Positions 9,262 to 17,376 of a DNA stretch of 64,000 nt are shown here, piece by piece. The position numbers and the translations under genes are program-made. The notes beneath the pieces were generated by a model, which was not told the DNA's origin, made no database searches, and saw only the letters and a list, made by a program, of their open reading frames with translations. The stretch's first letter is position 1. Every line of letters begins with the position of its first letter. The stretch lies in NCBI RefSeq assembly GCF_024398015.1, contig NZ_CP073747.1, forward strand, positions 630,501 to 694,500, written 5' to 3'. The stretch comes from Kordiimonas sp. SCSIO 12610 (GTDB lineage Bacteria > Pseudomonadota > Alphaproteobacteria > Sphingomonadales > Kordiimonadaceae).

Positions 9262-10032
9262 ATGCGCATGGTGGCGCAAGGATACTTCATATTGATGTTC
9301 ATAAATGATCAAGTCATAAGCGTAATTTTTATCTTTGCAGGAATATGCCTTTTTATATTTCTGTGGTTTCTTGCGCCGTATATTTGGCGCCTTTATGAAG
9401 TTAAAAAGTTACGGAAATTATGTAGTGACGCCGGTGCTGTTGTTCTGACTTTTGATGATGGTCCGCATCATGAACTATCAAAGAATATCATGCAGCTTCT
9501 TGATAAAAATTCCATCAAAGGGAGTTTTTTCTTTCTTGGTTCAAATGCTGTCAATTTTCCAGATGTTGTCGATACTATCAAAAAGAGGGGGCATGATATA
9601 GGGCATCATTCTTATGCACATTTTAATGCCTGGAAAAGCTTACCGCATACGCACATCAAAGATATTTACAGGGGTGAACAAGAGGTCACTAAACTAGGCG
9701 GTAACAAAACTTTATTCAGACCCACCTATGGAAAAATTAGCCTTGCTTCTTGGCTTTTTGGGCTTTTAAGAGGATATCAGTTTTGCTGGTGGACCATTGA
9801 TCCAAAAGACTCGTTAGAAAACCCGCGTCCGTACGCAGATATTTTAGCGGAAATTAAGGTAAATAATGGTGGAGTTATTTTGCTTCATGATAATGATACA
9901 TACCCAGACGAGAACCATTCTGACTATGTTTTGGGCTTAATACAGGGAATAATCGAACTAGCGGAAAAGGATGATCTAAAAATATTATCATTTTCTCAGT
10001 TGAACGCGATTAATTTTTCATCTGTAAACTAA
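9262..10032 (+). CDS. Membrane-anchored polysaccharide deacetylase (NodB domain)
   Basis: One N-terminal hydrophobic helix is followed by a NodB/CE4 domain with motif 1 'TFDDGPHHE' and motif 2 'HDIGHHSYAHFN' (the metal-binding H-x3-H). Later come 'FRPTYGK' and 'LLHDND'. CE4 enzymes remove N- or O-acetyl groups from polysaccharides. Several starts are possible: ATG at 9262, 9268 and 9295. The AAGGA at about 9278 favours the later one. The position between two sugar dehydrogenases suggests it trims acetyl groups from the exopolymer or its precursors in the periplasm. Confidence 0.85.
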   Translation: MRMVAQGYFILMFINDQVISVIFIFAGICLFIFLWFLAPYIWRLYEVKKLRKLCSDAGAVVLTFDDGPHHELSKNIMQLLDKNSIKGSFFFLGSNAVNFPDVVDTIKKRGHDIGHHSYAHFNAWKSLPHTHIKDIYRGEQEVTKLGGNKTLFRPTYGKISLASWLFGLLRGYQFCWWTIDPKDSLENPRPYADILAEIKVNNGGVILLHDNDTYPDENHSDYVLGLIQGIIELAEKDDLKILSFSQLNAINFSSVN

Positions 10033-10056
10033 TCATCAAGACTTACCTATGTAATA

Positions 10057-11442
10057 ATGACCAATAAATACATTTGGGAATTTTCAATGAAATACAAAAC
10101 TGAATTTGATTCATCGCTTGCTAATGAACTGGCACAAAAAATTTCGGATAAGACCATTGTCATTGGCATTATGGGGCTTGGCTATGTGGGCCTTCCTCTT
10201 GCTGTTGCTCTCTGCCGCAACAATGTCAACGTTGTTGGGTTTGATATTGACCAAAGTAAAATTGACAAAATCAATGCGGGAGAGACTTATCTTAAAACAG
10301 TTTCTTCAGACGCTGTTGATGAAATTGTTAAGTCTGGATTTTTCTCTGCTACGAGCGACCCGTCGTTTGCTAAAGATGTTGACGCGATCATTATGTGCGT
10401 ACCAACACCGCTCAATAAATACAGAGAACCCGACCTGTCTTATGTAGAACGAACCATGCAAATGGCGCTTCCTTACCTTAAAAAAGGGCATATCGTTTCC
10501 CTGGAGTCTACAACATACCCTGGAACAACAGATGAAATTATCAGGCCACTTGTTGATTCAACTGATTTAACGGCGGGTGAAGATGTATTCCTGATCTATT
10601 CACCTGAGCGCGAAGACCCGGGCAATAAAGACTTTACGACATCCACGACACCAAAAGTGGTAGGGGGCGAAAACCCGGAAGCATTAGGTTTGGGATGTAT
10701 GCTTTATGAGCTTGTGGTTGATCAGGTTGTCCCTGTTAGTTCGCTTTCAACTGCGGAAGCCGTAAAATTGACAGAGAATATTTTCCGTGCTGTTAACATT
10801 TCGCTCGTGAACGAGTTGAAGGTTACATACGAGAAAATGGGCATCAATATTTGGGAAGTTATTGACGCCGCCAAAACCAAACCATTTGGTTTTATGCCGT
10901 TTTACCCGGGCCCAGGCCTTGGTGGTCATTGCATCCCGATTGATCCGTTTTATCTAACATGGAAGGCGCGAGAGTATGGCGTAGCAACCCGCTTTATCGA
11001 ATTGGCGGGTGAAATTAATAATACTATGCCTGATTATGTGATCGCGCGACTAAGAGAAGCTTTGGATGACAAGTTATGCAAAGGTATCAAGCGCTCAAAA
11101 ATATTATTGATAGGCTTGGCCTATAAGAAAAATGTTGATGACACGCGCGAAAGTCCGGCCTTGTTGATTTTGCGGAAATTGCGCGAAATTGGCGCTGATG
11201 TAGAATTTTATGATCCCTATGTCGCAAGTATCCCAAAGACACGTGAATATCCTGAGTTAACTGGTCTTAAGTCTGTTTCCGAGGATGAATATAAAAATGG
11301 TTCTTTTGATGCAGCCCTGATCTGTACTGACCACGATATCATTGATTACGCACAGCTTTTCAAAACTTGTGAACTGGTTGTTGATACACGTAATGCCACT
11401 AAGGACGTGGTGGATGGCCGTGAGAAAATTGTTTGGGCATAA
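10057..11442 (+). CDS. Nucleotide-sugar dehydrogenase of the WbpA/TviB group (UDP-HexNAc 6-dehydrogenase)
   Basis: The protein is up to 461 residues, with Rossmann motif GLGYVGLPLA (residues 40-49). The active site is 'GPGLGGHCIPIDPFYL', with Cys292. These features match the UDP-N-acetyl-hexosamine dehydrogenases that give uronic acid derivatives such as UDP-GlcNAcA, not the Ugd group. A second in-frame ATG lies at 10087. Together with the Ugd gene at 8070 it suggests that the polymer contains two different acidic sugars. The exact substrate is not determinable here. Confidence 0.85.
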   Translation: MTNKYIWEFSMKYKTEFDSSLANELAQKISDKTIVIGIMGLGYVGLPLAVALCRNNVNVVGFDIDQSKIDKINAGETYLKTVSSDAVDEIVKSGFFSATSDPSFAKDVDAIIMCVPTPLNKYREPDLSYVERTMQMALPYLKKGHIVSLESTTYPGTTDEIIRPLVDSTDLTAGEDVFLIYSPEREDPGNKDFTTSTTPKVVGGENPEALGLGCMLYELVVDQVVPVSSLSTAEAVKLTENIFRAVNISLVNELKVTYEKMGINIWEVIDAAKTKPFGFMPFYPGPGLGGHCIPIDPFYLTWKAREYGVATRFIELAGEINNTMPDYVIARLREALDDKLCKGIKRSKILLIGLAYKKNVDDTRESPALLILRKLREIGADVEFYDPYVASIPKTREYPELTGLKSVSEDEYKNGSFDAALICTDHDIIDYAQLFKTCELVVDTRNATKDVVDGREKIVWA

Positions 11443-11466
11443 AACCCTCATAGGCCGGAGTGTATC

Positions 11467-11964
11467 ATGGGCAAGGAACGAAAAAAATTACTCGCGATCG
11501 CTTCCAGCGGAGGGCACTGGGTGCAGTTAATGCGCCTGCGCCCTGCTTGGGACAATTGTGATGTTGCCTACATGACCACAGAGTTGGCCTATCGCGATGA
11601 AACTTTAGCATATGCGAAGGAAAAAGGCCTGAGTGCGCCCCGATTTTATAAGACAATTGTTGCTACACGTTGGCAAAAATTCAGTCTTGTCAGACAGTTA
11701 TTTGATATCTTATTGGTCCTTATAAAAGAGCGTCCAAATGTCATAATATCAACGGGGGCAGCGCCCGGTTTTTTCGCTATTCGTGTTGGGAAACTTTTGG
11801 GGGCGAAAACCCTATGGGTAGACAGTATTGCGAACGCAGAAGAATTGTCTCTGTCTGGGCAGAAAATATGTAACCACGCCGATGTCTGCCTGACACAGTG
11901 GCCAGAACTTGCCGGCCAAGATGGCAAAGAGAAAACGCCGCAATTTTGGGGGGCGGTCTTATGA
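11467..11964 (+). CDS. Alg14/PssD-like glycosyltransferase subunit (membrane-associated)
   Basis: The 165-residue protein has the Alg14 N-terminal signature 'AIASSGGHWVQLMRL' and later 'STGAAPGFFAIRVGKLLGAKTLWVDSIA'. Alg14-type proteins anchor a catalytic Alg13-type partner to form a two-part GT28-like glycosyltransferase. PssD/PssE is the bacterial exopolysaccharide equivalent. The partner gene starts within the last four bases (ATGA overlap), which implies translational coupling. A GGAG site precedes the ATG at 11467. The frame is intact, so this is a natural two-gene enzyme and not a broken one. Confidence 0.87.
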   Translation: MGKERKKLLAIASSGGHWVQLMRLRPAWDNCDVAYMTTELAYRDETLAYAKEKGLSAPRFYKTIVATRWQKFSLVRQLFDILLVLIKERPNVIISTGAAPGFFAIRVGKLLGAKTLWVDSIANAEELSLSGQKICNHADVCLTQWPELAGQDGKEKTPQFWGAVL

Positions 11965-12455
11965 TTTTTCTCTCTGTAGGGAGTGAACTGCCCTTTTCAA
12001 GAATGGTGAAGGCCGCTGATTTGTGGCATCAGGCCAATTCAGAATATCAATTGATTGCCCAAATCGGCAATTTAGAAAGCAGTGATTATCAACCTGTATC
12101 CTGTGAAGCGCAAAGCTTGGTTGACCCTGACGAATACCAACGGTTATCAAATGAAGCGACTATTTTGATAGCGCATGCGGGCATGGGTTCAATCATTAAT
12201 GCGCTTACTCTAGGAAAGCCGATTGTGATAATGCCAAGGCGAGGTCATTTGAAAGAAACACGCAACGATCATCAGTATGCAACAGCGAAGAAGTTTGCTG
12301 ACAAAAAAGGTGTGTTTGTTGCTTGGGATGAGACAGAATTTGCAGGCGTTATGTCTGAGGCGCTGGCTTTCTCAAGGATGCCGGACCTAAATTCAGGGTC
12401 AAGGTTTGCACAGAAAGAACTACTGGATAATATCCGTAATTTTATCGATTACTAG
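11961..12455 (+). CDS. Alg13/PssE-like glycosyltransferase catalytic subunit
   Basis: The 164-residue protein resembles the C-terminal half of GT28 enzymes. It has the start 'MIFLSVGSELPFSRMVKA' and the donor-binding region 'ILIAHAGMGSIINALTLGKP', followed by 'MPRRGHLKETRNDHQ'. The ATG at 11961 overlaps the stop of the Alg14-like gene by four bases, so I prefer it to an upstream frame extension. With the preceding subunit it should form a complete UDP-sugar-dependent glycosyltransferase acting on the lipid-linked repeat unit at the inner membrane. Confidence 0.87.
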   Translation: MIFLSVGSELPFSRMVKAADLWHQANSEYQLIAQIGNLESSDYQPVSCEAQSLVDPDEYQRLSNEATILIAHAGMGSIINALTLGKPIVIMPRRGHLKETRNDHQYATAKKFADKKGVFVAWDETEFAGVMSEALAFSRMPDLNSGSRFAQKELLDNIRNFIDY

Positions 12456-12471
12456 GTGTGAATTCGCCATT

Positions 12472-12726
12472 TTATTCATCATCTAGCTTATCAGGAACGC
12501 CTTCATTCTTTAAAATTCGGAAGAATATATAGGCACCTGTTGCAACGAACACGGCCCACGCAGCTATTCCGCTTAATTCGTTACCCAGAAAGTTTCCGAT
12601 AGCGCAGCCCAGCATTGGCCAAATATAGGCGGCAATATCCTGGTCTTCTTTGCGGGAAAACTGCAAGAACATCCCCACAAGGGCGACAAAGATTGCGACA
12701 GATACAAAATCGTAGATAGTGCTCAT
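12472..12726 (-). CDS. Small membrane protein, possible XrtV-type sorting system accessory protein
   Basis: This 84-residue protein begins MSTIYDFVSVAIFVALVGMF, has two or three hydrophobic helices and ends in an acidic tail (KLDDE). The 'YDFVSVAIF' start followed by an 'LQFSRKEDQD' loop recalls small accessory proteins encoded beside exosortase V-type loci of sphingomonads. That match is from memory and is weak. It is convergent with the Alg13-like gene and directly downstream of a GT2 gene on the minus strand, probably in one transcript with it. Confidence 0.55.
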   Translation of the reverse strand: MSTIYDFVSVAIFVALVGMFLQFSRKEDQDIAAYIWPMLGCAIGNFLGNELSGIAAWAVFVATGAYIFFRILKNEGVPDKLDDE

Positions 12727-12788
12727 TTAATTCCCCATTCAGCCCCTTTTTAGGGCAATATAAACCGTGTTGATCTTTGATCAAGTCT

Positions 12789-13709
12789 TTATGGTCGGTT
12801 CCACTGTACACCTTTTTCGCGGTAAGCCTTGCTAAATAATAAGGCTAGCATGGCTTTAACGCGGAACCAGCGTATTTTGCTTAGCATGGTTATCGCACCC
12901 ATTTTATGCGAAAACCCTTGAATTCGGTCAGATGTGATGATTTTCATCGAGTGTACCGGAATCGAAAATAAAACCATGATCGTGCGAATAAACCATTTAA
13001 TCCCAGCAAGAGAGTTTAATTTCATATCTTCATAATCATGGCGTGTGTGCCGATCCCATTTCTGATAAATCTCGTCCGTGCTTTCACGTGCGGGATGATA
13101 AATCAACATTTCCGCTACATAATCAAAGCTCAGGCCTTTTTGAATTGCGACCCCACCCCAGGCGCGGTCCTCTGCGACATTGAGGCCGGGAAATGGTCCC
13201 ACTTTATGGAAAGCGTCGGGCCTGGTGGCTAGGTTCCCGCTACCAGAGAAGCCCATTTTTTTAATATATTCTTTTTGCCTGTAGGCAAAGATGCTTTCGT
13301 AGGCCTCTAGCGGTGTGAGCGCGTTGAAATCTTTACAGTCAATTTTTACGTCACCACCAATTAAAGGCGCGCTACCTTCACTGTTCAGCGCTGCAATACC
13401 ATTTTTTATCCAATCTTTGTGGGCGCGGCAATCCGCATCAATGAAAAAGAGATAATCCCCTTTTGCTTCGCTTACGCCCAGGTTTCTTGCTGGCCCCGGG
13501 CCCGGTTCTTCTTGTAATAATAACTTTGTGAAAGGGAAGGGCTTTACTTCGTCTTCAGGCATATGGGTACTGCCGTTGTCAACTAATAGGACCTCGATAT
13601 TGTCCACGGGAAAAGACTGTTCAGCAATCGATTTCAGGCATATCCCAATCCAGCGATGCTGATTTAAATGAGGTATGATAACGCTGACGTTTGGATAAGT
13701 TTTTTCCAT
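12789..13709 (-). CDS. Family 2 glycosyltransferase
   Basis: The protein has about 306 residues. Its GT-A core starts 'VSVIIPHLNQHRWIGICLKS', with 'LLVDNGS' and the metal-binding 'FFIDADCRAHKDW' (DxD). A GPGPARNLG segment precedes the DAD motif. I use the ATG at 13709; a GTG three codons upstream is the alternative. The enzyme adds a sugar from a nucleotide donor to the lipid-linked repeat unit. It lies opposite to the flanking plus-strand polysaccharide genes. Confidence 0.87.
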   Translation of the reverse strand: MEKTYPNVSVIIPHLNQHRWIGICLKSIAEQSFPVDNIEVLLVDNGSTHMPEDEVKPFPFTKLLLQEEPGPGPARNLGVSEAKGDYLFFIDADCRAHKDWIKNGIAALNSEGSAPLIGGDVKIDCKDFNALTPLEAYESIFAYRQKEYIKKMGFSGSGNLATRPDAFHKVGPFPGLNVAEDRAWGGVAIQKGLSFDYVAEMLIYHPARESTDEIYQKWDRHTRHDYEDMKLNSLAGIKWFIRTIMVLFSIPVHSMKIITSDRIQGFSHKMGAITMLSKIRWFRVKAMLALLFSKAYREKGVQWNRP

Positions 13710-13991
13710 AGTACCCACAAAAATATAATTGCTAAATATGTTTAAAGATATGATCTAAGCCAGAATTCTAACAATATGTTTAACAAATTACATTATCACC
13801 AAATTTCTGTATTAGTTTTTCATAATAATCCAAATTGATGGAAGAAAATGAACCTTATATATAATATTTTAATGAATTCTCTGCACTCTGCTGGGAATAT
13901 GGTGAAATAAACATTCATTTGATACGCTAGAATACAATATTTGATCGAAGACCCCATTTGCTGGGCATGAGAACAGGGATAACTCATTCTG

Positions 13992-15443
13992 ATGAAAGAC
14001 GCTAAAACTATCGCACCCCTCGAAGGCAGAGATAGCAAGCCTGTCAATCCTACGCTTGTTGAGTTGTTTCTGCATATCAGTGATGTCCTTGCGGTATTGC
14101 TTGCAGGGATTTTGGCTTTTTATCTTCTCGACCATAAAATTTCAGAAGATTTGAGAAGCACCTACATCAATATCATTGGCTTGGGTGTGATTCTTTCCAG
14201 CATGTCGATATTTTTGTGCGGTGGGTACGACACAGATACATTCTTTAACCTCGGTAATTCAATTCGGGGGATGTTTACCGGGTTTTTCCTTACAATCTCT
14301 ATTCTTTTGGTTGCGGGTTTTGCTTTTAAATTAACAGGCACATTTTCCCGTATTTGGACGACAGGATGGCTCGCCGGGGCGACAGGGCTTTTGGTTTTGG
14401 GGCGTTTCCTCGTTTGGATGATCGCGCTCCGGATGCGCAAGCGTGGTATTTTTGATTCGCGGGTGGTGATTGTGGGCGCCGGCGAACAAGGTGAGAGACT
14501 GTGTAGGTTTATTAAAAATAGTGAATGGCTAACGATGAATGTGATCGCATTCATTGACGACCGCGCTGACCGCGTACCTGAGGCTATTGATGGAATTCCG
14601 GTTGTCGGTGGACGACAAGATCTTATCCAATTGATCAGGCAAAATAAGGTTGACCAAGTTCTGATTTCACTTCCATGGTCTGCCGCTGAACGCCTGCGCG
14701 AAGTGATTGATGATATTGCGGAAACGCCGATTAAGATCCGGCTTGCGCCTGACCTCGCGATCTTTAATTTTGGTGATCGAACGATTTCCTCGCTTGGTGG
14801 TCTTCCTGTCGTGAATTTATTCGATCGCCCGATCAAAGGCACCAGATCGCTCCTGAAAAAAGCAGAAGATTTTATTTTAACCGGCCTTATTGTAATTGCC
14901 ATTTCACCCATTCTGGCGCTGATCGCACTTGCTATTAAGCTTGATAGCCCTGGTCCGGTATTTTTCAGGCAAGATAGGGAAGGCTTTAACAACAGCACTT
15001 TCAAGGTTTGGAAGTTTCGGTCCATGTATCACAATATGGGGCAAAATGATAAAATCCAACAAGCAACGAAGGGTGATAGCCGAATTACCAAAGTTGGCGG
15101 GTTTCTACGCAGAACAAGCCTTGATGAACTCCCGCAGCTGTTTAATGTATTATCCGGTGATATGTCGCTTGTCGGGCCGAGGCCCCATGCACCTTCAACC
15201 GAGGCTGCGGGTGTGAAATTTGAAAATGCAGTTCATCGGTATGCGTCCCGTCACCGTGTGAAACCTGGAATTACAGGGTGGGCGCAAGTGAACGGTTGGC
15301 GCGGTGAAACCGATACAATCGAAAAACTCGAAGCGCGCCTGCACCATGACCTCTATTATATTGATAACTGGTCAGTTGGTTTTGATATTTATATTTTACT
15401 TAGAACTGGTCTGGTTTTCTTTGGCCAGGACGAAGCCTATTAA
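13992..15443 (+). CDS. Undecaprenyl-phosphate sugar phosphotransferase (priming enzyme, WcaJ-like)
   Basis: The 483-residue protein has an N-terminal group of four hydrophobic helices and a central nucleotide-binding-like domain ([13 protein letters not shown] near residue 160). Its C-terminal bacterial sugar transferase domain contains '[12 protein letters not shown]', '[16 protein letters not shown]' and '[14 protein letters not shown]'. It transfers a hexose-1-phosphate, most likely glucose, from the nucleotide sugar to undecaprenyl phosphate and so starts each repeat unit. A GT2 gene follows 22 bp downstream on the same strand. Confidence 0.92.
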   Translation: MKDAKTIAPLEGRDSKPVNPTLVELFLHISDVLAVLLAGILAFYLLDHKISEDLRSTYINIIGLGVILSSMSIFLCGGYDTDTFFNLGNSIRGMFTGFFLTISILLVAGFAFKLTGTFSRIWTTGWLAGATGLLVLGRFLVWMIALRMRKRGIFDSRVVIVGAGEQGERLCRFIKNSEWLTMNVIAFIDDRADRVPEAIDGIPVVGGRQDLIQLIRQNKVDQVLISLPWSAAERLREVIDDIAETPIKIRLAPDLAIFNFGDRTISSLGGLPVVNLFDRPIKGTRSLLKKAEDFILTGLIVIAISPILALIALAIKLDSPGPVFFRQDREGFNNSTFKVWKFRSMYHNMGQNDKIQQATKGDSRITKVGGFLRRTSLDELPQLFNVLSGDMSLVGPRPHAPSTEAAGVKFENAVHRYASRHRVKPGITGWAQVNGWRGETDTIEKLEARLHHDLYYIDNWSVGFDIYILLRTGLVFFGQDEAY

Positions 15444-15465
15444 GTGCCTGGGATGATTTTCCGTT

Positions 15466-16485
15466 ATGAATGATGCCTTATTTGATGCCAGTGCGCTTGC
15501 GATCGTGATTGTAAACTATAACTCCTGGGAAGACCTGATCGAGTGTATAGAGAGTATTTATTCGTCAAAGAGTTCTGGCTACAAGGTTATTGTTTGCGAT
15601 AACGCATCCCATGATGGATCTGTTGAGAAACTTTTAGAATGGGTGGACGGAAAGCTCGACCTTGAGTTCAATGGCCCCCAGAAATATGACGGATATGTAA
15701 GCCAAAAACCTGATAGCTATTTACACATCGAGGCAAATGGTCAGGAAAATGGTGATGAAAATGCATCACTTGTTGTCATTGAAACTGGTGCTAACCTTGG
15801 TTTTGCGGGTGGTAATAACGTGGGCCTTAGATACGGGCTTGATAAGCTGGATGTGGAATATTTCTGGCTATTGAATGCAGATACCACAATACCAAATGAT
15901 GCTATTGAACAGTTGACTGTTCGTATGCGGGAAGAACCAGAGCTTGGGTTATGTGGTACAATTATCAGGTTCTACCACGCTCCTTCCACGCTTCAGGCAC
16001 TCGGCGGTGCTACTTACAATAAGTGGAGCGGTAACAGCAGGGGCATAGCGTCACATTATCAGTATCCACATACATTTGATCGTAAAGACGTAGAGCAAAA
16101 AACAGATTTTATTGTTGGAGCGTCGCTTTGCACAACGCGTGGTTTTTTGAATTCAGTTGGTTTGATGGAAGAGAGTTATTTCCTGTATTATGAGGAAATC
16201 GATTGGTCCACGCGTAACCGCGACAGGTTTCGACATGGATTAGCTGACAAAGCTGAAATTTTTCATAAGGAAGGTGGAGCGATAGGTACCAGTTCGATAC
16301 CGGGGCAGCGGGGTAGTGTGAGTGAGTATTATCTTGTGTCGAGTAAGCTTGCCTTTACATGGCGATTTTTCCCCGAGGCATTCGTCTCGGTATATGGCAT
16401 TTCGATGGTTATGCTGGTAAAACGACTTTTGCAGCGTCGATGGAAAAATGCCAAAGCGGTTTTTAGGGCGTTAACTTTTCAGTAG
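15466..16485 (+). CDS. Family 2 glycosyltransferase (rhamnosyltransferase-like)
   Basis: The 339-residue GT-A enzyme has 'LAIVIVNYNSWEDLIECIES', 'VIVCDNASHDGS', 'GANLGFAGGNNVGLR' and the metal-binding 'WLLNADTTIP'. An insert of about 40 residues (near 60-100) separates the second and third motifs. The C-terminal region has hydrophobic helices. It sits directly after the priming enzyme, so it may add the second sugar of the repeat; the sugar cannot be named. Confidence 0.88.
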   Translation: MNDALFDASALAIVIVNYNSWEDLIECIESIYSSKSSGYKVIVCDNASHDGSVEKLLEWVDGKLDLEFNGPQKYDGYVSQKPDSYLHIEANGQENGDENASLVVIETGANLGFAGGNNVGLRYGLDKLDVEYFWLLNADTTIPNDAIEQLTVRMREEPELGLCGTIIRFYHAPSTLQALGGATYNKWSGNSRGIASHYQYPHTFDRKDVEQKTDFIVGASLCTTRGFLNSVGLMEESYFLYYEEIDWSTRNRDRFRHGLADKAEIFHKEGGAIGTSSIPGQRGSVSEYYLVSSKLAFTWRFFPEAFVSVYGISMVMLVKRLLQRRWKNAKAVFRALTFQ

Positions 16486-16535
16486 TTATAGAAGACATCT
16501 TTTTCTAAGCTCAACGATTCTACTTACTTGTGCTT

Positions 16536-17330
16536 CTATGATTTATTGAATTTTCTTAGGTTCAATCTGGCTTTGATTTCAGGCACAATTGTCAGTTCAT
16601 ATCCTCGATACTCTTTTCCAATCGATAGATCTTGAGTATAGCCGTTAAGTTGATCGTTCATATAGTTTTCAATAACATTTACATACGCTTCTGTACCTGC
16701 AATCACAGCGCGGGCAAAAGCGGCATAAATATTGTCGCCTTTCTCAAGTCTTGCTGTTTCAGTTTCAAATATTTTACCGCCATCTACCGCAGATGTGCAT
16801 TCATGGACAGTTGCACCTAGCATCTCTAAATCGTTATTCACAATTGGCCAGAACGCACAAGCCGTACCTCTGTAATGGGGACTAATGCCTGTATGCATGT
16901 TAAATGCGAGATCTGTTGCTAGATGCAGTATCTTATCTTGGACGATTCGCGTTCCATATACTAAAATTGCATCTGGATTGTGCTGTTTGATTATGCTGGC
17001 AGTCTCGGAAGTGTTTAATCCTTCAACCGGCTGGATGAGGCTGGGGTTTTCGAAGGATAAAGACTTTTCACCGAGGATATCAACCAGAGCTTCAGAGCGT
17101 TTTCGATCATTATCAATTAATTTAAAGAAGATGATTCGGCTGGCTTTACCTAAAAAATTCAGTAAGCCATGCCGAAAGTATGATTTTTTCTTACGATTAT
17201 ATATCTTTTTGTCTATCAAAATAGCCTGTATGTCAAAGCGTGCACTGAGATGATTGGCAACATACCGTTGTTCATAGCTATCGGTGGTTAGGACCACTAG
17301 TCTCGGTTTTTTAGAGCTTTCTGAGGACAC
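16536..17330 (-). CDS. Sugar N-formyltransferase-like protein (formyl transferase fold)
   Basis: The 264-residue protein has the formyltransferase core 'FNMHTGISPHYRGTACAFWP', with Asn144 and His146. A later 'SAVDGGKIFE' carries Asp183, which completes the expected Asn-His-Asp triad. It lacks the C-terminal tRNA-binding domain of Fmt and lies among polysaccharide genes, so it is probably a 10-formyl-THF-dependent formyltransferase acting on an amino sugar. The start is GTG at 17330. The downstream 16485-16536 gap holds no clear terminator. Confidence 0.8.
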   Translation of the reverse strand: MSSESSKKPRLVVLTTDSYEQRYVANHLSARFDIQAILIDKKIYNRKKKSYFRHGLLNFLGKASRIIFFKLIDNDRKRSEALVDILGEKSLSFENPSLIQPVEGLNTSETASIIKQHNPDAILVYGTRIVQDKILHLATDLAFNMHTGISPHYRGTACAFWPIVNNDLEMLGATVHECTSAVDGGKIFETETARLEKGDNIYAAFARAVIAGTEAYVNVIENYMNDQLNGYTQDLSIGKEYRGYELTIVPEIKARLNLRKFNKS

Positions 17331-17376
17331 AATATTTCTCTGTATTATATAAAACTGGGTATGAAATCAAATAAGC

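Noticed and set aside
11467-12455. Possible frameshifted single glycosyltransferase
   Set aside because: The two frames match the known Alg14/Alg13 two-subunit arrangement and overlap cleanly by ATGA, so no frameshift is needed.
14162-15025. 287-codon minus-strand open frame
   Set aside because: It is wholly opposite the well-supported priming phosphotransferase; the Ser/Arg/Ile-rich translation is typical of an antisense shadow.
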